64,000 nucleotides of DNA from UBA7446 sp964014735. GTDB taxonomy: Bacteria; Bacteroidota; Bacteroidia; Flavobacteriales; Flavobacteriaceae. Below the pieces are notes generated by a model. That model was not told the DNA's origin and ran no database searches. It saw nothing but the letters and a program-made list of their open reading frames with translations. Both the position numbers and the translations under genes were made by a program. Below, one piece after another: positions 10,115 to 17,688 of this stretch (positions within the stretch are counted from its first letter, which is position 1; each line of letters begins with the position of its first letter). The stretch is taken from assembly GCA_964014735.1 (NCBI GenBank), contig CAXHBH010000005.1, positions 32,934-96,933 on the forward strand, read 5' to 3'.

Positions 10115-10407
10115 ATAAAATCTTTCATAAGGCCAATAAGTGTATTGGCATCTTGTTCTCCGCTTTGTCTCCAAACCATCTCACCTGATTTGTATATCAT
10201 TAGTGTAGGCAGTCCTTTAACTCGTAGGGCCTCAGCTAATTTGGGGTTTTTGTCAACATCTATTTTTACTACTTTACCATTGTCGCCCATTGCAGCTGCT
10301 ACGTCACGAAGCACAGCATGCATTTGCACAGAGGGGTCATTCCAATCGGTATAAAAACTCAACAGAATCGGAATATTAGCATCAATTAATTCTCCAAACT
10401 TGGACAT
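10111..10407 (-). CDS. Thioredoxin-fold protein without active-site cysteines
   Basis: This is a 98-residue single thioredoxin domain. The active-site position after the beta strand LLSFYTDW reads NDPS instead of CGPC, and there is no cysteine anywhere in the protein. The cis-proline loop (KGLPTLMIYKSGE) is kept. It therefore cannot do thiol-disulfide exchange. A binding or chaperone-like role is an inference. No signal peptide is visible, so it should be cytoplasmic. It is transcribed alone, opposite the DUF2723 gene. Confidence 0.85.
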   Translation of the reverse strand: MSKFGELIDANIPILLSFYTDWNDPSVQMHAVLRDVAAAMGDNGKVVKIDVDKNPKLAEALRVKGLPTLMIYKSGEMVWRQSGEQDANTLIGLMKDFI

Positions 10408-10426
10408 GATGTATTAATTTATTGTT

Positions 10427-10434
10427 CAAAAATA
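10427..10434 (-). promoter_or_regulatory. Promoter -7 element for the thioredoxin-fold gene
   Basis: The minus strand reads TATTTTTG, matching TAnnTTTG, 19 bases before the start codon of the cysteine-free thioredoxin gene. No convincing -33 box is seen. Confidence 0.5.
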
Positions 10435-10548
10435 CATTTTTTCCACAACTCAACGAATATGAATACAATCCTATGCTTTTTATTTTTAAAAATTCCTTTT
10501 TCCCTTTCGGCTTATAAGTCCTATTTTTAACGCAGTTTAAAACCAACT

Positions 10549-13350
10549 ATGTCTAAAAACCGCCTTTTCCTTTTAGATGCCTACGCCTTAATTTTCCGTG
10601 GTTATTACGCTTTTATAAAAAACCCAAGAGTCAACTCTAAAGGCATGGACACCAGCGCCATATTAGGATTTACAAATTCTCTCTTTGATGTAATAAAAAA
10701 AGAATGCCCTGATCATCTTGCAGTTGCTTTTGACAAAGGAGGTTCAAAATTTAGAAACGATATTTTTTCTGAATATAAAGCCAATCGGTCTGAAACACCT
10801 GAGGCTATTAAAATTGCCGTTCCCTTTATCCAACAGTTACTCAAAGCTATGCACATTCCAATCATTGAATTGGAAGGCTATGAAGCCGATGATATTATCG
10901 GTACGCTAGCCAAGCAAGCAGAAAAAGAATCTTTTGAAGTCTTTATGGTTACTCCTGATAAGGACTTTGCGCAGCTGGTTTCCGAAAATATATTTGTGTA
11001 TCGCCCCGCACGAATGGGTAATGGTATTGAAATTTGGGGCATCCCCGAAGTGCAAGAAAAGTTTGAAATAAAGCATCCCGAACAAGTAATTGATTATTTG
11101 GGTATGATGGGTGATGCAGTTGATAATATCCCCGGTTTACCGGGTGTAGGTGACAAAACGGCTAAAAAATTTCTTGCTCAATACGGAAGCATGGAAGAGT
11201 TGCTGGCTAACACAGATGACCTGAAAGGCAAAATGAAAGAAAAAATCGAGGCCAACAAGGATCTTGGCCTGTTGTCTAAAAAGCTGGCGCGTATTATGCT
11301 AGACGTACCTGTACAATTTGATGCTGATGACTACAAGCTATCAGAACCTGATGTGCCTGCAGTTAGCAAACTATTTCAAGAGTTAGAATTCAGACGTTTA
11401 AGCGAAACTTTTACTAAAGTTTTTAAGTCAACTGAAATAGCTCCAGCAACAACCAAACCCGACGTTGAAGCGGCTCCTACTGCCTTTGATTTATTTAACC
11501 AACCTGGCGCTGGGCAAATCGAAAGCATATCAACATTCAAATCGCTTGACGATGTGCAACACCATTATCAATGCGTGCAAACGGAACTAGAGCGAAAGCT
11601 GTTGTTGCAAACAATGCAAAGACAAAAAAGTGTCTGCTTTGATACCGAAACAACGGGATTAGAAGCTGTAAGTGCATCGCTTGTTGGGATTGCATTTAGC
11701 TGGCAAGCCCATACGGGATACTATGTACCCATCCCTGAAGATCCCGCTACACGAAAGACAATCCTCGAAAGCCTAAAACCTTTTTTTGAGGATGGAACTA
11801 TTGAAAAAGTGGGACAAAACCTCAAGTATGACCTCAAAGTGATGCAACAACACGGTATTTCGGTCAAAGGACGATTGTTTGACACCATGCTCGCCCACTA
11901 CATTATCAATCCTGATATGCGTCACAATATGAATGTGTTGTCTGAGACATACCTCGGATATCGACCCAAACCCATTACAGACTTGATTGGTAAAAAAGGA
12001 AAAAATCAGGGTTCTATGAGAGATGTGTCCATAGAACAACAAACTGAATATGCTGCCGAGGATGCTGATATTACTTGGCAACTAAAAGAACACTTTGAAA
12101 AGGAGTTAGGTAAAAACGAACAACGCACACTTCTGGACAATGTAGAGTTGCCTTTGCTTCGGGTATTGGCAGCAATGGAGTTAGCAGGAATAAGCATCGA
12201 TGTCGTTTATTTAAATGATTTATCCAAGGTAATGCAAAAAGAAGCTGCTGCATTGGAACAACGCATTTTTGAGCAAGCCGGTGAAAACTTTAATTTGGCA
12301 TCGCCAAAACAATTGGGACCAATTTTGTTTGATAAGCTTAAGTTAGTTGACAAGCCTAAAAAAACCAAAACGGGGCAATATTCTACTGCTGAAGAAGTAT
12401 TGTCTACGTTAGCCAAGGACCATCCTATTGTTTCAGATATTTTGGAGTGGCGAAGCGTTCAAAAACTCAACAACACATATGTTGCTGCCCTTCCACAGGA
12501 TGTCAACAGCAATACAAATCGTGTGCATACGGTTTATAATCAAGCTGTTGCTGCCACAGGACGATTGAGTAGCAACCATCCCAATTTGCAAAATATTCCA
12601 ATTCGAACACCAAGAGGACGACAGGTGCGTAAGGCATTTGTCGCTAAGGACAGTCAGCATGTGCTAATGGCAGCAGATTATTCACAAATTGAATTGCGCA
12701 TCATTGCTTCGCTAAGTGAAGACCCAAGCATGCTTGCGGCTTTTAACAACAACGAAGATATTCACGCTGCTACAGCAGCAAAGGTATTTGGTGTTCCGCT
12801 ACTGGAAGTAAGTCGTGAACAGCGAAGTCAAGCCAAAACGGTCAATTTTGGAATTATATATGGTGTGTCAGCATTTGGACTCAGCAATCAAACGACGCTT
12901 AATCGAAAAGAAGCCAAATTATTAATTGATGCCTATTATGAAAACTATCCAAAGTTAAAAGCCTATATGGGTCAACAGGTAGACTTTGCTCGTGAACATG
13001 GTTATGTAGCCACGGTTTTGGGCAGACGTCGTTATTTGAAGGACATCAATTCTCGAAATGCCATCGTGAGAGGCGCTGCCGAACGCAATGCCATCAATGC
13101 ACCCATTCAAGGAAGTGCAGCAGATATTATCAAACTGGCCATGCTCAATATATACGACAAGATGCAGCACCAAAACTTTAAAGCACAAATGCTGCTACAA
13201 GTGCATGACGAATTGGTTTTTGAGTGTCCAAAGGCGGAAGTAGATGCGTTAAAGCAACTCGTAAAAAATGAAATGGAGGCGGCCTATTCATTACAAGTTC
13301 CGCTTACGGTTGACTTGGGTATTGGCCAGAATTGGCTAAAGGCGCATTAA
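10549..13350 (+). CDS. polA: DNA polymerase I
   Basis: This 933-residue repair and Okazaki-maturation polymerase has all three domains. The 5'-3' flap exonuclease comes first (about 1-290, with GYEADDIIGTLA). The proofreading exonuclease appears active: D365 and E367 in FDTETTG, NLKYDLKVM, and YAAEDAD. The palm/fingers domain has motif A DYSQIELR (D710), motif B RSQAKTVNFGIIYG and motif C QVHDELVFE (D887). All metal-binding acidic residues are present. It appears monocistronic between the thioredoxin-like gene and the rplM operon. Confidence 0.98.
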   Translation: MSKNRLFLLDAYALIFRGYYAFIKNPRVNSKGMDTSAILGFTNSLFDVIKKECPDHLAVAFDKGGSKFRNDIFSEYKANRSETPEAIKIAVPFIQQLLKAMHIPIIELEGYEADDIIGTLAKQAEKESFEVFMVTPDKDFAQLVSENIFVYRPARMGNGIEIWGIPEVQEKFEIKHPEQVIDYLGMMGDAVDNIPGLPGVGDKTAKKFLAQYGSMEELLANTDDLKGKMKEKIEANKDLGLLSKKLARIMLDVPVQFDADDYKLSEPDVPAVSKLFQELEFRRLSETFTKVFKSTEIAPATTKPDVEAAPTAFDLFNQPGAGQIESISTFKSLDDVQHHYQCVQTELERKLLLQTMQRQKSVCFDTETTGLEAVSASLVGIAFSWQAHTGYYVPIPEDPATRKTILESLKPFFEDGTIEKVGQNLKYDLKVMQQHGISVKGRLFDTMLAHYIINPDMRHNMNVLSETYLGYRPKPITDLIGKKGKNQGSMRDVSIEQQTEYAAEDADITWQLKEHFEKELGKNEQRTLLDNVELPLLRVLAAMELAGISIDVVYLNDLSKVMQKEAAALEQRIFEQAGENFNLASPKQLGPILFDKLKLVDKPKKTKTGQYSTAEEVLSTLAKDHPIVSDILEWRSVQKLNNTYVAALPQDVNSNTNRVHTVYNQAVAATGRLSSNHPNLQNIPIRTPRGRQVRKAFVAKDSQHVLMAADYSQIELRIIASLSEDPSMLAAFNNNEDIHAATAAKVFGVPLLEVSREQRSQAKTVNFGIIYGVSAFGLSNQTTLNRKEAKLLIDAYYENYPKLKAYMGQQVDFAREHGYVATVLGRRRYLKDINSRNAIVRGAAERNAINAPIQGSAADIIKLAMLNIYDKMQHQNFKAQMLLQVHDELVFECPKAEVDALKQLVKNEMEAAYSLQVPLTVDLGIGQNWLKAH

Positions 13351-13377
13351 ACCGTTTAAACAAATCTAAAAATAGCG

Positions 13378-13408
13378 TTTGCATTATTGGGGATAGTTTG
13401 TACATTTG
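13378..13408 (+). promoter_or_regulatory. Consensus Bacteroidetes promoter for rplM-rpsI
   Basis: TTTG (13378-13381) and TACATTTG (13401-13408) are separated by 19 bases, a full match to the Bacteroidetes -33/-7 consensus. It lies 56 bases before the rplM GTG, so transcription should start just before the leader hairpin at 13417. Confidence 0.8.
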
Positions 13409-13416
13409 CAGCCCGC

Positions 13417-13439
13417 CAAACAGAGGTGAATCCTGTTTG
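13417..13439 (+). promoter_or_regulatory. Leader hairpin ahead of rplM, possible ribosomal protein autoregulatory leader
   Basis: A perfect 7-bp stem, CAAACAG/CTGTTTG, surrounds loop AGGTGAATC. It begins about one helical turn after the -7 box, so it sits at the 5' end of the rplM-rpsI mRNA. Leaders upstream of L13 genes are known in several bacteria. Feedback control by L13 or S9 is an inference from position. Confidence 0.45.
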
Positions 13440-13464
13440 TTGGAAATGAGCAAAAACATATACT

Positions 13465-13920
13465 GTGGACTTATTAAGTTATAAAACCGTATCCATCAAT
13501 AAGCAAAACGCTGATAAACAGTGGGTTGTGATTGATGCTGCCGACCAAGTTTTAGGTCGCTTTTCGTCAAAAGTAGCCAAGCTGTTGCGTGGCAAATATA
13601 AGCCTAGTTATACCCCTCACGTGGACTGTGGCGACAATGTCATTATCATTAATGCAGAAAAAATTAAGCTAACCGGCAATAAATGGACTGATAAATCTTA
13701 TATCCGCCACACAGGTTATCCAGGTGGTCAGCGTTCGCTTACAGCCACAGAATTGTTTGAAAAAGACCCAACACGCGTTGTTGAAAAAGCGGTTAAGGGT
13801 ATGCTCCCAAAAAATAAATTAGGTGCTGAGTTGTTCCGTAACTTATATGTGGTTGCTGGTGATGCGCATAACTACGGTGGACAACAGCCAACAGAACTAA
13901 ATATTAACGATCTAAGCTAA
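13465..13920 (+). CDS. rplM: 50S ribosomal protein L13
   Basis: This is a 151-residue large-subunit protein with the typical core DAADQVLGRFSSKVAKLLRGK and the RHTGYPGG motif. The start is GTG at 13465, giving MDLLSYKT, which matches the conserved start of Bacteroidetes L13. No in-frame ATG is nearby. It is cotranscribed with rpsI, whose ATG follows its stop after one base. Confidence 0.97.
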   Translation: MDLLSYKTVSINKQNADKQWVVIDAADQVLGRFSSKVAKLLRGKYKPSYTPHVDCGDNVIIINAEKIKLTGNKWTDKSYIRHTGYPGGQRSLTATELFEKDPTRVVEKAVKGMLPKNKLGAELFRNLYVVAGDAHNYGGQQPTELNINDLS

Positions 13921-13921
13921 T

Positions 13922-14308
13922 ATGGAAACTATCCACAAAATTGGGCGTCGCAAAACTGCCATAGCACGTGTATATCTTTCTAAAGGAAAAGGTGCTATCA
14001 CGGTAAATAAAAAACCTTTGGATGTATATTTTGCACCAGCTACCTTACAATATAAAATAAATCAACCTTTTGCCTTAACAGAGACTGCAGGTCAATACAA
14101 TTTGTCCGCTTCTGTTGTTGGTGGAGGACCTAACGGACAAGCAGAGGCGGTACGCCTTGCTATTTCTAGAGCACTTTGTGCTATAGACGAAGAGTTCCGC
14201 ACATTATTAAAGGCTGAAGGACTACTCACACGTGATCCAAGAATGGTGGAACGTAAAAAGTATGGTCAAAAGAAGGCAAGAAAAAAATTCCAATTCTCGA
14301 AACGTTAA
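13922..14308 (+). CDS. rpsI: 30S ribosomal protein S9
   Basis: This 128-residue small-subunit protein starts IGRRKTAIARVYL and ends with the basic tail KKARKKFQFSKR, which reaches the P site. The length is normal. It is the second gene of the rplM-rpsI pair. The next gene, rpsB, follows after 137 bases that contain a hairpin and probably a new promoter. Confidence 0.97.
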   Translation: METIHKIGRRKTAIARVYLSKGKGAITVNKKPLDVYFAPATLQYKINQPFALTETAGQYNLSASVVGGGPNGQAEAVRLAISRALCAIDEEFRTLLKAEGLLTRDPRMVERKKYGQKKARKKFQFSKR

Positions 14309-14315
14309 CCTCATG

Positions 14316-14331
14316 GTTGCGCACGCGCAAC
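14316..14331 (+). other. Hairpin between rpsI and rpsB
   Basis: GTTGCG and CGCAAC form a perfect 6-bp stem with a CACG loop, eight bases after the rpsI stop. No T run follows, so it is not a clear terminator. It could be a partial terminator, an mRNA end-protecting structure, or part of an S2 leader. Confidence 0.4.
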
Positions 14332-14445
14332 GTCAAGTTCATTTAAATACCATTAATTTGTTGCCATTAGTTTAGCATCTAAATATCCAAGGCCGAATAT
14401 CGCCACTTGTATATTGCTAATCAGGGAACGTAAACTATTACAACA

Positions 14446-15450
14446 ATGTCTAAAATAGAAGTTAAAGACCTACTTGATGCCGGCGTGCATTTTGGTCACC
14501 TTACCCGCAAGTGGAACCCCAACATGGCCCCATATATCTATATGGAACGCAACGGGATTCACATCATCAACCTTTACAAATCGGTTGCTAAAATTGAAGA
14601 AGCCAACGAAGCATTATCGAAAATTGCTGCGTCTGGTCGAAAAATCCTATTCGTTGCTACAAAAAAGCAAGCTAAAGATATAGTTTCTGAGAAAGTAGCT
14701 AATATAAATATGCCTTACATCACTGAACGCTGGCCTGGTGGTATGCTGACTAACTTTGTTACCATCCGTAAGGCAGTGAAGAAAATGGCGGCCATTGATA
14801 AAATGAAAGCCGACGGTACCTTTAATACTTTGTCTAAAAAGGAAAAACTGCAAGTAGACCGTTTACGTGCAAAGCTAGAAAAGAACTTAGGCTCTATTTC
14901 CGATATGACGCGTTTACCAGGTGCCTTGTTTGTAGTGGACATCCGTCGCGAGCACATTGCCGTTAAGGAAGCACAAAAATTGAAAATTCCCATTTTCGCT
15001 ATGGTAGATACTAATGCTGATCCACGTGAAGTAGATTATGTAATTCCAGCGAACGACGATGCTTCAAAATCTATTGAAAAAATCATGACTTTGGTTACTG
15101 AAGCTGTTGCCAAAGGACTTAAAGAGCGTCAAAAAGACAAAGCAGACGCAGATGCCACTGCTACTGAGGGTGAAGTTGTAGCATCAACCAAGTCTGTCGA
15201 AGCTGCTCCTGTCGAAAAAGAAACTGCTAGGGAAGTAGTAGCGGAAACTACTGAATTAACTGCTAAGGAGGTAGTTGAAGAAGCCAAAGCTGAGGAAGTA
15301 ACTGAAGAAGCCGTTGTTGAAGAAGTTGCTGAGGAAGAAACACCAAAAGCGGTTATTGAAGAAGTTGCTGAGGAGGAAGTTGTAGAAGTGGAAGAACCTG
15401 CTGAAGATGCTGTTGAGGAAGCAGACGAGGAAACCAATGAAGAAAAATAA
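14446..15450 (+). CDS. rpsB: 30S ribosomal protein S2 with long acidic C-terminal tail
   Basis: The protein has 334 residues. Residues 1 to about 230 form normal S2, including GVHFGHLTRKWNPNMAPYI, WPGGMLTNF and the VDTNADP motif. The remaining ~100 residues are a low-complexity Glu/Val/Ala tail with repeats such as EEVAEEE. E. coli S2 has about 241 residues, so the tail is extra. It is probably disordered and surface-exposed on the 30S subunit, and its function is unknown. It is followed by tsf after 10 bases, the standard rpsB-tsf operon. Confidence 0.96.
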   Translation: MSKIEVKDLLDAGVHFGHLTRKWNPNMAPYIYMERNGIHIINLYKSVAKIEEANEALSKIAASGRKILFVATKKQAKDIVSEKVANINMPYITERWPGGMLTNFVTIRKAVKKMAAIDKMKADGTFNTLSKKEKLQVDRLRAKLEKNLGSISDMTRLPGALFVVDIRREHIAVKEAQKLKIPIFAMVDTNADPREVDYVIPANDDASKSIEKIMTLVTEAVAKGLKERQKDKADADATATEGEVVASTKSVEAAPVEKETAREVVAETTELTAKEVVEEAKAEEVTEEAVVEEVAEEETPKAVIEEVAEEEVVEVEEPAEDAVEEADEETNEEK

Positions 15451-15460
15451 AAACAAGAAT

Positions 15461-16288
15461 ATGTCAAAAATTACTGCTGCTGAAGTAAACAAACTGCGCA
15501 AAACCACTGGTGCAGGTATGATGGATTGTAAAAAAGCACTTGTGGAAGCTGATGGCGACTTTGAAGCTGCAATCGAATTGCTTCGCAAAAAAGGTCAGAA
15601 GGTTGCTGCAAACCGTGCAGACCGTGACTCCTCTGAGGGTGCTGTAATCGCACGTGTTAATGATGATGCAACTCTAGGTGTTGTAGTATCGGTAAACTGT
15701 GAAACAGATTTTGTTGCAAAAAATGAAAGTTATGTTGCTCTTGCCAACAAACTTGCTAACATAGCACTAACAATAGGCAACAAAGAAGCTTTTTTAGCGG
15801 CTACTTTTGAAGGAGACATAAGCGTTGCTGACAAGCTTACTGAGCAAACAGGTGTCATTGGTGAGAAAATTGAAATTGGTGGTTTTGAGCGCTTGGAGGC
15901 GCCATTTGTAGGATCATACATTCATGCGGGTAACAAAATTGCTACGCTTGTTAGTCTTTCTGCCACGGTAGAAGGTGCTGCTGAAGCGGCCAAAAACGTT
16001 GCTATGCAAGCTGCTGCAATGAACCCCATCGCACTTAATGAAGATGGCGTTGATGCTTCGGTTATAGAAAAGGAAATCGAAATTGCTAAAGACCAACTAA
16101 GACAAGAAGGGAAGCCTGAAGCAATGCTCGATAATATTGCAAAAGGAAAAATCAAGCGTTTCTTTAAAGACAATACATTGGTTAATCAAACCTACATCAA
16201 AGACAGTAAGCAAAGTGTTTCGGCCTACGTAAAGTCAGTACACGCTGACCTTAACGTAACTGGATTTAAGCGTTTGGCACTAGGCTAG
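15461..16288 (+). CDS. tsf: Elongation factor Ts
   Basis: The nucleotide-exchange factor for EF-Tu has 275 residues from the ATG at 15461. The N-terminal UBA-like domain contains KLRKTTGAGMMDCKKAL, and the core has the conserved VNCETDFVAKN. The frame is open upstream into the rpsB tail. I chose 15461 because it gives MSKITAAEVNKLR, the usual start, and it follows the rpsB stop by 10 bases. A strong terminator follows. Confidence 0.96.
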   Translation: MSKITAAEVNKLRKTTGAGMMDCKKALVEADGDFEAAIELLRKKGQKVAANRADRDSSEGAVIARVNDDATLGVVVSVNCETDFVAKNESYVALANKLANIALTIGNKEAFLAATFEGDISVADKLTEQTGVIGEKIEIGGFERLEAPFVGSYIHAGNKIATLVSLSATVEGAAEAAKNVAMQAAAMNPIALNEDGVDASVIEKEIEIAKDQLRQEGKPEAMLDNIAKGKIKRFFKDNTLVNQTYIKDSKQSVSAYVKSVHADLNVTGFKRLALG

Positions 16289-16301
16289 TCCTAAACATTT
16301 A

Positions 16302-16352
16302 CCAAAAACAAACGAAGACCTACATTCTGGGGGTCTTTTTGTTTTTGTTTGA
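16302..16352 (+). terminator. Terminator after tsf
   Basis: The core stem AAGACC/GGTCTT (16315-16337) is flanked by a complementary A-rich arm and T-rich arm (CAAAAACAAAC with GTTTTTGTTTG), making a long hairpin with a T-rich 3' side. It separates the rpsB-tsf operon from pyrH. Confidence 0.8.
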
Positions 16353-16379
16353 TAAATAAATCTATACCATTGAACTTCT

Positions 16380-16387
16380 TATATTTG
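16380..16387 (+). promoter_or_regulatory. Promoter -7 element for pyrH-frr
   Basis: TATATTTG matches TAnnTTTG exactly and lies 14 bases before the pyrH ATG, so the 5' leader would be very short. The -33 region is weak. Confidence 0.6.
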
Positions 16388-16401
16388 TACAAATAAACTT
16401 C

Positions 16402-17109
16402 ATGTCGTATAAACGAATACTTTTAAAGCTAAGTGGGGAAGCACTCATGGGAGACCGCACCCATGGCATTGACCCAAAACGCTTGAGCAAATATGCCCAA
16501 GACATTAAAAAAATTGTAGCTATGGGCGTTGAGGTAGCGGTTGTGATCGGCGGAGGAAATATATTTAGAGGCGTTGCAGCTGCCAGTAATGGTATGGATC
16601 GCGTTCAAGGTGATTATATGGGTATGCTAGCAACCTGCATTAACGGAATGGCACTCCAAAGTGCATTAGAAGATGTAGAAGTCCCTACGCGACTACAAAC
16701 CGCCATAAAAATTGAAGCAATTGCCGAGCCCTACATCAAACGGCGTGCCGTACGCCATCTAGAAAAAGGGCGTGTGGTCATATTTGGCGCTGGCACTGGA
16801 AATCCATTTTTTACCACAGACTCTGCAGCGGTCCTACGCGCTATTGAGGTAAATGCCGACGTTATACTCAAAGGAACACGTGTTGATGGTATTTACACGG
16901 CAGATCCAGAAAAGGATAAGACAGCCGAAAAGTTTGATAATATTTCCTTTAAAGACGTGCTTAGTAAAGGTTTAAAGGTTATGGATTCCACTGCATTTAC
17001 CCTGAGTCAAGAAAATGAACTCCCCATCGTTGTTTTTGATATGAACAAGTCTGGGAATCTCAAAAAAGTTGTTATGGGTGAATCGATTGGAACATTGGTA
17101 AATCTTTAA
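16402..17109 (+). CDS. pyrH: Uridylate kinase (UMP kinase)
   Basis: This 235-residue amino-acid-kinase-fold enzyme phosphorylates UMP to UDP in pyrimidine synthesis. Visible motifs are LKLSGEALMG at the start, VIGGGNIFRG, and GTGNPFFTTDSAA for nucleotide binding. The length is normal. It is four bases from frr, the common pyrH-frr pair, and follows the tsf terminator and its own -7 box. Confidence 0.97.
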   Translation: MSYKRILLKLSGEALMGDRTHGIDPKRLSKYAQDIKKIVAMGVEVAVVIGGGNIFRGVAAASNGMDRVQGDYMGMLATCINGMALQSALEDVEVPTRLQTAIKIEAIAEPYIKRRAVRHLEKGRVVIFGAGTGNPFFTTDSAAVLRAIEVNADVILKGTRVDGIYTADPEKDKTAEKFDNISFKDVLSKGLKVMDSTAFTLSQENELPIVVFDMNKSGNLKKVVMGESIGTLVNL

Positions 17110-17112
17110 ATC

Positions 17113-17664
17113 ATGGAAGAATTAAACCTTATTATGGAAATGGCAGAAGAAGCCATGAATAAAGCACTTAACCACTTAGACAAATCTTTTATTAATATTC
17201 GTGCTGGTAAGGCAAATCCTGTGATGCTGTCAACCGTGAAAGTAGATTATTACGGTTCGCAAACACCGCTTAGTCAAGTAGCAAACATAAATACACCCGA
17301 CGGCCAAACACTTTCTGTCCAGCCCTGGGAAAAAATACTTATTCCAGAAATTGAAAAAGCCATTATGATAGCCAATTTAGGTTTTAACCCTATGAATAAT
17401 GGAGAGTCCGTTATCATTAGTATACCTCCACTAACTGAAGAACGCCGCCGTGAATTAGTAAAGCTAGCAAAGGCAGAAGCGGAACACGCAAAAATTGGGG
17501 TGCGAAATGCACGAAAAGACTCAAATACAGAACTCAAAAAAATAGAACTCTCTGAAGATGAACTCAAGAATGCTGAAGTCGATATTCAGGAAGCTACTGA
17601 TAAATTTATTGCCATTATCGATGATAAATATCAGGTTAAAGAAAAAGAAATCATGACTGTCTAG
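17113..17664 (+). CDS. frr: Ribosome recycling factor
   Basis: This 183-residue, two-domain factor splits post-termination ribosomes together with EF-G. It shows the conserved IRAGKANP segment near the start and the LTEERRRELVKLAK helix. The length is normal. It is translationally close to pyrH (3-base gap), and the exporter gene follows after 24 bases, perhaps in the same transcript. Confidence 0.96.
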   Translation: MEELNLIMEMAEEAMNKALNHLDKSFINIRAGKANPVMLSTVKVDYYGSQTPLSQVANINTPDGQTLSVQPWEKILIPEIEKAIMIANLGFNPMNNGESVIISIPPLTEERRRELVKLAKAEAEHAKIGVRNARKDSNTELKKIELSEDELKNAEVDIQEATDKFIAIIDDKYQVKEKEIMTV

Positions 17665-17688
17665 GCAGTTTATGAACATATAGTTGCT

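Noticed and set aside
15129..15467. Ser/Thr-rich minus-strand ORF
   Set aside because: It is antisense to the acidic tail of rpsB and reflects the biased codons there.
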